Origin: Nocardioidaceae bacterium
GTDB lineage: Bacteria > Actinomycetota > Actinomycetes > Propionibacteriales > Nocardioidaceae
NCBI GenBank assembly: GCA_025966335.1
Contig: JAICRS010000102.1
Location: forward strand, 1-10,397
Reading direction: 5' to 3'
Length of the DNA: 10,397 bases
The notes beneath the pieces were generated by a model, which searched no databases, was not told where the DNA came from, and saw nothing but the letters and a program-made list of their open reading frames with translations. Position 1 is the first letter of the stretch. The number at the start of each line of letters is the position of its first letter. Positions 1 to 6,015 of the stretch are shown here, in pieces. The position numbers were made by a program, and so were the translations under genes.

Positions 1-136
1 AGGTCTGCCGCAGCGCGTCGCCGAACATCGTCGTGGCGACCGCGCCGGTGCTCGCCGCGGCCACACCCTGCATGAACCGGCGGCGGCTCATCCCGGCCGC
101 GCGCCGGAAGTCCGCGCAGCAGTTCTCTTCGGTCAT
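1..136 (-). CDS. DUF1501 family protein, Tat-exported, N-terminal fragment (runs off left edge)
   Basis: Only the first 45 codons are present; the gene continues beyond position 1. The start reads MTEENCCADFRRAAGMSRRRFMQ in shortened form: a polar n-region, then SRRRFM at residues 16-21 and an Ala/Gly-rich hydrophobic stretch (GVAAASTGAVATTMF). That is a typical twin-arginine signal. The ATG at 136 is preceded by a good ribosome binding site (GAAGGAAG on the minus strand, about 6 bases upstream). DUF1501 is inferred from this N-terminus and from its place directly behind a DUF1800 gene, an arrangement common in bacteria; members resemble the alkaline phosphatase/sulfatase fold, but their function is largely unknown. 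The gap to the DUF1800 stop is 19 bases, so one transcript is likely. The family call rests on context plus the signal, because the catalytic part lies outside the window. Confidence 0.75.
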   Translation of the reverse strand, partial: MTEENCCADFRRAAGMSRRRFMQGVAAASTGAVATTMFGDALRQT

Positions 137-155
137 CGTCGTCTTCCTTCGAGGC

Positions 156-1748
156 TCAGCGGCTCATGTGCTGCGGCGAGTCGAGCAGGACCCCGAGCAG
201 CCGGACGAGCAGCCAGCCGGCAAGCGGGTGGTCGCGGGTGATGATCTCCCCGGGGCGGCAGTCCACGGCCTGCACGGCGGCCTGCAGCAGCCGCGGCGTC
301 GACCGGCGGCCGTGGATCATCCGGCACAGGTGGTCGACGTACTGGTCGAACCGGATCCGGCGCTGCGGCAGCCACGACTCGGGGCGGCGGTAGGTGACGG
401 CGTCGCTCGGGTACCAGCCGCCGGCCAGGTTCCAGTGCATCCGGAACGAGCCGAGCATCCGGGTCGCCGATGCCCACGCGGTGTTCCGGTCGGGCGGGCC
501 GTCCGGACGCGGCCACTGGTAGAGCAGCATGCTCTGGTGCAACCAGCTGATGTGCTCGGCGAACGCCTGGTCGCCTCGCGGCCGGTGCGCGTTGATGCCG
601 AGCACCCGGGTCGTGGCGACCAGGTCCTCCACCGGGGTGCGCACCTTCTGTCCGACCGCGCGTGTGAACTCCTGGTGCGCGACCAGCGCGCGCAGCGTCG
701 CCTTGATGTCGGTGCCGGACTCACGGAACACCTTCGCCAGGTGGTCGACCAGAGCCGCCGAGGGCATGTCGGAGATGAACCGCAGCGCGAGCTTGCGGGC
801 GATCGTGCGAGCCGTGGCCGGGTGGTGGGCCAGGTAGCGCAGGTAGTCCTTGGTGACCTGCCGGCCGTCCGCGGACCGGTTCGGCGCGCTGAAGCCGAGC
901 ACCTGCACCGGGCCGGTGGTGTGCCTGCGCGGGTCGTAGAAGCCCTTCCAGGTCGCCAGCGCATCGACGGTGTAGCCGGACAGGATCTTCGCCGAGTCCT
1001 TGACCATCTGCTCGGTGTAGCCGGAGGTGCGCCCGACCGTGTGCAGCTCGAGCAGCTCGCGGCCCTGGTTCTCGTTCGGTGCGTTCTTCTCCGAGAGCCA
1101 GTTGTCGAGGTAGAGCAGCATCGCCGGGTGCAGGCTGGCGGCCTCGAGCAGGTCGTCGAACCGGCCCAGCGCGTGCCTGCGGATCGTCTCGTCGTAGGAG
1201 AACCGGTGCACCCAGGCCTGGTCGGCGGTGGCCGGCACGTGCAGGTGGTTCGACCAGAACTCGACCATGTTCTCGAACACCTGCCGCTCGGAGTACATCC
1301 GCCGCAGCATCGAGTAGTTGGCCAGGTCGAGCGCGTACTCCCAGTTCTTCTTGCTGTTCGCCTTCTGCCGGGCCCAGCGCCGGACCGGGCTCTCGTCCAG
1401 GTCGGGGAACCAGCTGAGCAGCTCACCGGTCTTGGCGTTCTCCCGCACCGCGGTGTGGTTGAGCTGCTGGTTGAACCACTTGGAGGCTCCGCCGGCCCGC
1501 CGCATCTGCGCCCAGGTGCTCCGCGAGTAGCCGCAGCCCATCCGGTTCATCATGTGCAGCTGCTGGCGGGACGGGATGGCGGTCTTCCGGAACGGGCGGA
1601 CCCGGTACGACGTACCGCCGGCTGCCGCTGCGAGGCCCGCCGACACCGACTCGCCGACCACGGCGGCCGATGCGACTGCCGCACCGGAGACCAAGAGCCG
1701 TCGACGGCTGGTTCCGGCCTCGCCGGGCTGGACTGTTTCGAGAGTCAT
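156..1748 (-). CDS. DUF1800 family protein, Tat-exported
   Basis: A 530-aa protein. Residues 14-20 (SRRRLLV), followed by an Ala/Val-rich segment to about residue 44, form a twin-arginine signal, so export in folded form is expected. Family hallmarks are visible: FWSNHLHVP at 164-172 and NENQGRELLELHTVG at 225-239, matching the NENxARELLELHTxG signature, then the SAKILSGYT region near 252-260 and a helical C-terminal half. The biochemical role of DUF1800 is not established; members are often encoded with a DUF1501 partner, as here. I chose the ATG at 1748 because it places the twin arginines close to the N-terminus and has a GAGG ribosome binding site about 6 bases upstream. An in-frame ATG further up would push the Tat motif far inside and is unlikely. 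The stop lies 19 bases before the DUF1501 start. No frameshift or missing segment is seen. Confidence 0.9.
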   Translation of the reverse strand: MTLETVQPGEAGTSRRRLLVSGAAVASAAVVGESVSAGLAAAAGGTSYRVRPFRKTAIPSRQQLHMMNRMGCGYSRSTWAQMRRAGGASKWFNQQLNHTAVRENAKTGELLSWFPDLDESPVRRWARQKANSKKNWEYALDLANYSMLRRMYSERQVFENMVEFWSNHLHVPATADQAWVHRFSYDETIRRHALGRFDDLLEAASLHPAMLLYLDNWLSEKNAPNENQGRELLELHTVGRTSGYTEQMVKDSAKILSGYTVDALATWKGFYDPRRHTTGPVQVLGFSAPNRSADGRQVTKDYLRYLAHHPATARTIARKLALRFISDMPSAALVDHLAKVFRESGTDIKATLRALVAHQEFTRAVGQKVRTPVEDLVATTRVLGINAHRPRGDQAFAEHISWLHQSMLLYQWPRPDGPPDRNTAWASATRMLGSFRMHWNLAGGWYPSDAVTYRRPESWLPQRRIRFDQYVDHLCRMIHGRRSTPRLLQAAVQAVDCRPGEIITRDHPLAGWLLVRLLGVLLDSPQHMSR

Positions 1749-1804
1749 CACGGGCCTCGCAGGGATGTGCGCACGAGGAACCTGCTCCCACAGGCTCCTG
1801 ACCC

Positions 1805-1846
1805 ATGGTCTTTTACTTTGGACCATCGCGGACCAAAACGGCAGAT
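1805..1846. promoter_or_regulatory. Divergent intergenic control region with GGACCA repeats and A/T-rich island
   Basis: The 192-base gap between the divergent DUF1800 and small-protein genes holds a rare A/T-rich patch. ATGGTC (1805-1810) and GACCAT (1821-1826) form an inverted repeat. GGACCA occurs twice in direct orientation, at 1820-1825 and 1830-1835, ten bases apart start to start, i.e. about one helical turn. TTTGG and CCAAA around 1817-1837 add a second overlapping inverted repeat. On the plus strand TTGGAC (1818-1823) could serve as a -35, with CAGATT (1842-1847) as a weak -10 at 18 bases spacing. The repeats suggest an operator for a dimeric regulator. The promoter boxes are weak matches and this is inference. 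Confidence 0.35.
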
Positions 1847-1887
1847 TTCGCACCGGTGCATAGCAGATCGGAGAGCGGGTACGTCGA

Positions 1888-1908
1888 TGCGCGCGGATGT
1901 CGCGCGCA
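1888..1908 (+). promoter_or_regulatory. Hairpin in the leader of the small-protein gene
   Basis: TGCGCGC (1888-1894) and GCGCGCA (1902-1908) form a perfect 7-base stem with a 7-base loop, about 20 bases before the ribosome binding site of the 59-aa gene. It might affect leader structure, but alternating GC runs arise by chance in DNA this rich, so confidence is low. Confidence 0.25.
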
Positions 1909-1940
1909 GACGAACCGACTGCCCTGGGAGGGGAGCCGAG

Positions 1941-2120
1941 ATGGAGATCGAGAAGGACGAGGTCGTGGACCTCCTCCGCGCCCGCGGGGAGCACGACCGC
2001 GCTCAACAGGTCGAGTGCGCCCTGCCCCGGCACGTGGACACCGAGCAGGACGCCGGTCTGCTGCACACCTTCGACATCAACATCCGGGAGCTGTCCGACT
2101 CGGACGGCGAGAACGACTGA
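1941..2120 (+). CDS. Small acidic hypothetical protein (59 aa)
   Basis: A 59-aa protein starting MEIEKDEVVDLLRARGEHD and ending in an acidic tail (SDSDGEND). The ATG at 1941 has a very strong ribosome binding site (GGGAGGGGAG, about 6 bases upstream), the best in the window. The sequence looks like one or two amphipathic helices (EVVDLLRARGEHDRAQQVECAL), then a short polar segment. There are no membrane segments, no signal and one Cys. It resembles small soluble proteins of unknown function that I associate with actinobacterial genomes (pattern: EKDxVxxLLRxxGxHDxAxQ followed by VDTEQxAGLL), but I cannot name a family. It is followed after 23 bases by the PAP2 gene, so the two are probably co-transcribed. 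Its codon use fits its neighbours, which together with the ribosome binding site argues that it is real. Confidence 0.75.
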   Translation: MEIEKDEVVDLLRARGEHDRAQQVECALPRHVDTEQDAGLLHTFDINIRELSDSDGEND

Positions 2121-2143
2121 CCCCAGCTACCAGGAGACCGGCA

Positions 2144-2638
2144 TTGCCCGAGCTGTTGCGCCCTCTGCACCGCAGGATCGCCCGACGGACCGAGGATCGG
2201 AGACGCGCACAGCTCACCGGCGCCGGGTACTTCGCGCTTGCCGCGTTCGCCGGCGGCTCCGCGCACCGTTGGGAACGCGCGTCGTTCCGCGAGGTCAACG
2301 GCGGTTCGGGCCTGATGCCGTTGCTCCGGGTTCCGCAACAGCTCGGCACGCCGTGGGTGCTTCCCGCGAAGGACGTCTCCGACTCCGAGCTGCGCGACGA
2401 TGCGCCGACCGACGGGCCGTCGTGCCCGTCCGGCCACGCCGCGATCGCGTTCGCCGCCGTGACCCTGACCTCGCTCCACCTGCCGACGCGTGGCACGGCC
2501 GCACTGGCCTCCGCGGCGTCGCTCGCCCCGCTCGCCCGCGTGTACCAGGGAGCGCACGTCCCCCTCGACGCGCTCGGCGGCGTCCTTCTCGGCGTTGCCG
2601 TAGGCTCCGGCCTCAACTTCGTGTTCGGTTCACCCTGA
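2144..2638 (+). CDS. PAP2-type phosphatase, short form lacking the canonical middle
   Basis: A 164-aa protein with two of the three PAP2 superfamily motifs: CPSGHA with His98 (motif 2) and ARVYQGAHVPLD at 131-142 (motif 3, with Arg132, His138 and Asp142; the usual Ser is Ala). PAP2 enzymes dephosphorylate lipid phosphates or undecaprenyl-pyrophosphate-like substrates at the membrane. Motif 1 (Kx6RP) is not seen: only about 25 residues separate QLGTPWVLPA (67-76) from the PSGH motif, where relatives usually carry extra membrane helices and motif 1. The protein is therefore shorter than usual (about 200 residues or more) and its activity is doubtful. Hydrophobic stretches lie near 25-40, 99-112, 117-131 and 143-161. 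I chose the TTG at 2144 because AGGAG sits 7 bases upstream, 23 bases after the previous stop; no in-frame ATG gives a better start. Confidence 0.75.
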   Translation: MPELLRPLHRRIARRTEDRRRAQLTGAGYFALAAFAGGSAHRWERASFREVNGGSGLMPLLRVPQQLGTPWVLPAKDVSDSELRDDAPTDGPSCPSGHAAIAFAAVTLTSLHLPTRGTAALASAASLAPLARVYQGAHVPLDALGGVLLGVAVGSGLNFVFGSP

Positions 2639-2717
2639 CCCAGGAGCCCTGATCCTCGAGCTCTCCTTCGACATCGTCGCGCGCTTCCGGCCCTTCCACC
2701 TTGTCGCGCCCGGCTTC

Positions 2718-4016
2718 GTGGCGGTCGAGCATGCCGCCGTGGGCACGGGTGTCGGCCTGGTCCGGAGCGGGGTCTCCCCGCAGGCGCCGTTCGCGGCGGT
2801 GGAGCTCGAGGTGCACGTCAGCGGGTCCGGCACGGTGTTCGCCGGGCTGGCGGCCGAGTCGGGTGACCATGTCGCCGCGGTGTACGACGGGGACCGTCGC
2901 CGGATCGCGATCGAGGTACGACGGAACGGGCGGACCCATGTGCTGCGCCGGAAGAAGGTCAGCCTGCCTTCACGGTTCCGGATCGCCGTCACGGTCTGCG
3001 AGAACCAGGTCAGCGTGTTCACCGACACGGGTGGGGCGGCCGGGTGGCAACCGGTGCTGACCGAGCGGGACCGGGTGGCCGCCCTCGTCGACCTGCGGGA
3101 CCCGGCGCTGCTCGAGCAGCTCAGCTATGCGTGGGGGGCGACCGCCGCCGAGCTGGGGTCCGAGCTCGGTGCGGTGCGCGCGGGCCTGTTCGGGATGACC
3201 GGGCTGCGCGACCCGCACCTCGTGCAGCACAGCGACGGTCGGCCCTACGTCCGCGACGGCAAGGCGTACCTGACCTTCACCTGCGCCGGGCCCGGCTTCT
3301 TCCGTCAGGGTCACTGGGGCGTGTTCACGCTCGACCTCGAGGACCCGACCCGCGTGGAGCAGACCGCCCAGATCTTCGCCCGCCGCAACCGCCTCGTGCT
3401 CGGCGACCACGCCGGACAGATCGTCCGCGACGACGAAAACGACCGGTGGATCGTCGCGAACAGCTCGTGGGGCGACTTCGACCACGACGGCGTCCACGTT
3501 CGGCACACCACGACGGACGCGGACATCCTGCACGGGGTGCACCTGCTCGAGACCCGGCCGACCGAGCTGCCCACGACGATGAGCGCGTGGGACCCGGCGC
3601 TCACCCGGATCGAGGACCGCTGGCACGTGGCCTTCGCCGAGAGCCCGTCGCAGAAACCGTTCCACATGCACCCGGCGATGGCGCGCGGGCCGGTCGGCGG
3701 CGACTGGGGTTCCGGGCTCGAGCGGGTCGGCGCGGCCGAGGAGATGCACCAGTGCGAGGGACCGATCCTCACCGCGGTTGACGGGACCTGGTGGCTGCTA
3801 GCCAGCGACGGCGAGCGCCGGTGCTTCCCGGTGTTCGACCTCGACATGCGCCAGGTCGGTCGGCTCGATGCGCCGTACCCGAGCAACATCCCGCATCCCC
3901 AGATCGTGCCGCTGCCGGCCGGTGGCCATCTGATGGTGACCTTCGACGGCACGCCGTACGCCAAGCGACGGCTGGGCTACGGCACGCACGGCGACGTCGT
4001 GATCATGTCGACCTGA
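2718..4016 (+). CDS. GH43-like five-bladed beta-propeller protein, putative glycoside hydrolase
   Basis: A 432-aa protein counted from GTG 2718. Residues 1-125 look like an all-beta sandwich (alternating strands such as VELEVHVSGSGTVFAGL and RIAIEVRRNGRTHVL). Residues 160-430 look like a five-bladed propeller of the GH43/GH32/GH117 type. Candidate acidic residues are Asp165 in LRDPHLV, Asp292 in SAWDPAL and Glu347 in HQCEGPI; GH43 enzymes use two Asp and one Glu in such positions and act on arabino- or xylo-type glycans. The assignment is by fold and motif only, and the substrate is unknown. There is no signal peptide, so it appears cytosolic. The true start is uncertain: the frame stays open with strong coding character back to about 2649, where AGGAG (2642-2646) precedes CTG 2649 and ATC 2652, while GTG 2718 has no ribosome binding site. 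It follows the PAP2 gene closely and is likely co-transcribed with it. Confidence 0.65.
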   Translation: MAVEHAAVGTGVGLVRSGVSPQAPFAAVELEVHVSGSGTVFAGLAAESGDHVAAVYDGDRRRIAIEVRRNGRTHVLRRKKVSLPSRFRIAVTVCENQVSVFTDTGGAAGWQPVLTERDRVAALVDLRDPALLEQLSYAWGATAAELGSELGAVRAGLFGMTGLRDPHLVQHSDGRPYVRDGKAYLTFTCAGPGFFRQGHWGVFTLDLEDPTRVEQTAQIFARRNRLVLGDHAGQIVRDDENDRWIVANSSWGDFDHDGVHVRHTTTDADILHGVHLLETRPTELPTTMSAWDPALTRIEDRWHVAFAESPSQKPFHMHPAMARGPVGGDWGSGLERVGAAEEMHQCEGPILTAVDGTWWLLASDGERRCFPVFDLDMRQVGRLDAPYPSNIPHPQIVPLPAGGHLMVTFDGTPYAKRRLGYGTHGDVVIMST

Positions 4017-4041
4017 CCGCACCCTGGAGTCCGCCGCACAG

Positions 4042-4127
4042 CCGCTCCGACCGGCATTCGGCGTTCCACTCGGCCCGGTCCAGGCGGGCGGGCAGGTTGC
4101 GGACAGGGCGAGTGCCGGTCCGAGCGG
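4042..4127. terminator. Long imperfect inverted repeat between convergent genes, possible bidirectional terminator
   Basis: CCGCTCCGACCGGCATTCG (4042-4060) pairs with CGAGTGCCGGTCCGAGCGG (4109-4127) at 17 of 19 positions, around a 48-base GC-rich loop. It fills most of the 120-base gap between the GH43-like gene (plus) and the sortase gene (minus), which converge here. Position suggests a shared terminator. There is no U-tract on either side and the loop is long, so it may instead be a remnant of a repeated element. Confidence 0.5.
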
Positions 4128-4136
4128 TCGTCGCAC

Positions 4137-4892
4137 TCACCTGGCACGGACGAGCACGCCGATCTTGTCGATCCGGTGCTCAGGGTTGTCGAACTCGTCC
4201 GCCCAGTAGTTGCCCTCGGCGTGGTCCTCCTGCGTGGCACAGGTGGAGAGTGTGATGAACGCCCGGACCGGCCTGACCCCAGGCCTTCCGGGCACGGCAG
4301 CCCGCTGCTCGGCCAGCGACCGTTGCGAACGGAACGAGGTTTCCCGGGTGCGCCGGATCTCGTACACGTAGCGGACGCCACCGGCCTCCACCACGACCCG
4401 CTGCCCCTTTCGCAGCGACGGCAGGTCGAGGAACGCCTGCGTGGACGACGTCCGGTGTGCGGTGACCTGGTAGTTCCCGACGCCACCGGGCCCGACCCCG
4501 CCGCGGGGACCGTGCGGGCTGGCGGCCACCCCGGTGTTCTGGATCTCCGTGCCGGGGGCGTCGTCGGTCCAGCCGCGGTAGGGCACCACCTTCAGGTCGC
4601 GGAGCCCGATCGCCGGGATCGTCAACGTCGCACGGCGAGGCCTGCCGTCGCTGGTGATCTCCCGAGGTTCCTCGTCGGCCGGTGTGCTGGTCTCGGCCGT
4701 CGGCGAGCCCGAAGGCTCCGGCGTCGCAGCGGTAGTCGGCGCCGCGGACGCTCCCGAGGGTGTCTCGGAGCCGGTCGGGCTCGCGACACCGGCCTCGTCG
4801 AGGTCACCGCTCGGGGACCCACTGCACCCGGCGGCGAACACCAGCGTCGCCATCACAGCGGCGATGCCCGGCCCGGACCGATGACGAGCCAT
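4137..4892 (-). CDS. Class E-type sortase with a lipoprotein-like N-terminus
   Basis: A 251-aa protein. Residues 1-23 form a basic n-region (MARHR), a hydrophobic core (IAAVMATLVF) and AAGC with Cys23, a weak lipobox (Ala rather than Leu at -3). Residues 24-80 are a Ser/Thr/Pro/Glu-rich linker. The sortase domain runs from about 86 to 250: LTIPAIGL strand, catalytic His146 in VTAHR, Cys218 in TLSTCATQED and Arg240 in EHRIDKIGVLV. This is the complete His-Cys-Arg triad of a transpeptidase that cuts a C-terminal sorting signal and attaches the protein to the envelope; actinobacterial class E enzymes generally use LAxTG-like signals. No substrate with such a signal is seen in the window. The ATG at 4892 fits the signal but GGAAGG lies only one base upstream of it, so the start may be slightly off. 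The gene is 42 bases downstream of the PH-like gene on the same strand. Confidence 0.88.
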   Translation of the reverse strand: MARHRSGPGIAAVMATLVFAAGCSGSPSGDLDEAGVASPTGSETPSGASAAPTTAATPEPSGSPTAETSTPADEEPREITSDGRPRRATLTIPAIGLRDLKVVPYRGWTDDAPGTEIQNTGVAASPHGPRGGVGPGGVGNYQVTAHRTSSTQAFLDLPSLRKGQRVVVEAGGVRYVYEIRRTRETSFRSQRSLAEQRAAVPGRPGVRPVRAFITLSTCATQEDHAEGNYWADEFDNPEHRIDKIGVLVRAR

Positions 4893-4934
4893 GCCTTCCA
4901 GGGTACGGCGCGCGGCTACGACGTACTGCCGCGG

Positions 4935-5303
4935 TCACTGTGCCGGCCGGTCCCCTTCGACGTGCTCGGCGAGCCGGTCCGCCCAGGTGCCGGCCGCCGG
5001 ATGGCTGAGCACCACCTCGTCGAACCGCTGCCCGGTCAACGCGATCCGGATCGCCGGCTCCCCCGCTCGCACCGAGACGAGGGTACGGCGCCCTCGGCCG
5101 CGCCAGGTGCCGATCTTGCGGCGACCGGGGAGGGCCAGTCCCGGGGCGCGCAGTCCGCGTGCCGCCCGGAGGCCGTCGTCCTCGACGGTGACCGAGGTCA
5201 CCGTCGACAGCGGGAACGACAGGTCGCGAAGAAGTCCGAAGATCTTCTCCGCCGTGGTGAGTCGGACCTGTGCTGTTGTCGCGGTGATGTCGAGCTCGGC
5301 CAT
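4935..5303 (-). CDS. Hypothetical protein, PH-like beta-rich domain
   Basis: A 122-aa protein starting MAELDITATTAQVRLTTAEK. It is rich in predicted beta strands, with the motif GLRAPGLALPGRRKIGTWRGRG at about 50-71 (read in two parts: GLRAPGLALPG, RRKIGTWRGRG), and ends in a helix (AGTWADRLAEHVE). The pattern of strand-rich core plus C-terminal helix resembles bacterial PH-like proteins found in actinobacteria; function unknown. No signal peptide or membrane segment, so cytosolic. I chose the ATG at 5303 because AAAGG lies about 7 bases upstream; a start 9 codons further up would lack one. It lies 46 bases after the response regulator stop on the same strand and 42 bases before the sortase, so it could be read through from the regulator transcript. 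No regulatory link is shown by the sequence. Confidence 0.7.
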   Translation of the reverse strand: MAELDITATTAQVRLTTAEKIFGLLRDLSFPLSTVTSVTVEDDGLRAARGLRAPGLALPGRRKIGTWRGRGRRTLVSVRAGEPAIRIALTGQRFDEVVLSHPAAGTWADRLAEHVEGDRPAQ

Positions 5304-5349
5304 GAGGGCACCTTTCTCTGGTCTGGTCATGTGGTTGCGTGAAGGGAGC

Positions 5350-6015
5350 TCAGGCCGGCTTCACGAGTCCGTGCTGGTAGGCGTAGATCACGGCCTGCAC
5401 CCGGTCGCGGAGCCCGAGCTTCCCGAGCAGGCTGCTGACGTGCGACTTCACGGTCGTCTCGCTGACCACCAGTGAGGCGGCGATCTCGGCGTTCGACAGC
5501 CCGCGGGCGAGGAGCAGCAGCACGTCGCGTTCCCGCTGGGTGAGCTCGGTGGCCACCGGCGACGCGGGAGCCTCCCGGCTGGCCGGCAGGTGCTTGGCGT
5601 AGCGGTCGAGCAACCGCCTGGTGATGCTGGGGCCGACGACCGCATCGCCCTGGTGCACCACCCGGACGGCATCGACGAGCGCCTCTGCCGGTGTGTCCTT
5701 GAGCAGGAACCCGGAGGCGCCGGCCCGCAACGCCTCGATGATGTACTCGTCGAGGTCGTAGGTGGTGAGCACGAGCACCCGGATGGCGTCGCCGTGGGCA
5801 TCGACGATGCCGCGCGTGGCCTCGACGCCATCCATCCGCGGCATCCGGATGTCCATCAGCACCACGTCCGGCCGGAGCGCGGCCACCTGGCTCTGCGCGG
5901 TCACGCCGTCGCCCGCCTCACCGACCACCTCGATGTCGGGTTCGGTGGCCAGGATCAGGCGGAACCCCGTCCGCAGCAGCGGTTGGTCGTCGACCAGCAG
6001 GACCCGGATCGTCAT
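5350..6015 (-). CDS. NarL/FixJ family response regulator
   Basis: A 221-aa two-component response regulator. The receiver domain (3-119) keeps every key residue: Asp9 and Asp10 for metal, phospho-acceptor Asp55 in VVLMDIRMP, the switch Thr84 in LVLTTYD and Lys106 in FLLKDTP. The LuxR-type helix-turn-helix domain runs 157-215, with LTQRERDVLLLLARGLSNAEIA and the recognition helix SETTVKSHVSSLLGKL (shortened here). Phosphorylation should promote dimerization and DNA binding. The ATG at 6015 overlaps the stop of the upstream kinase gene by 4 bases (ATGA), the classic arrangement for translational coupling. Because that kinase is frameshifted, coupled translation of this gene may also be reduced unless another start is used. 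The regulator itself looks fully functional. Confidence 0.95.
   Translation of the reverse strand: MTIRVLLVDDQPLLRTGFRLILATEPDIEVVGEAGDGVTAQSQVAALRPDVVLMDIRMPRMDGVEATRGIVDAHGDAIRVLVLTTYDLDEYIIEALRAGASGFLLKDTPAEALVDAVRVVHQGDAVVGPSITRRLLDRYAKHLPASREAPASPVATELTQRERDVLLLLARGLSNAEIAASLVVSETTVKSHVSSLLGKLGLRDRVQAVIYAYQHGLVKPA

Noticed and set aside
1850..1859. GCACCGGTGC palindrome as an operator
   Set aside because: Ten-base GC-rich palindromes are expected by chance in this sequence, and it has no second copy nearby.
33..1940. Very long open plus-strand frame running opposite the DUF1800 gene into the small-protein gene
   Set aside because: It is antisense to a clear DUF1800/DUF1501 pair, has a low-complexity Arg/Pro/Val composition and no domain. 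Only its last 59 codons, with their own ribosome binding site, are accepted.
1805..2143. N-terminal extension of the PAP2 protein
   Set aside because: It would overlap the small-protein gene in another frame with Arg/Pro-rich sequence; TTG 2144 has a correctly spaced AGGAG.
4176..5342. Long plus-strand open frame opposite the sortase and PH-like genes
   Set aside because: Arg/Gly/Pro-rich with no recognisable domain, and the opposite strand has a sortase with an intact catalytic triad.
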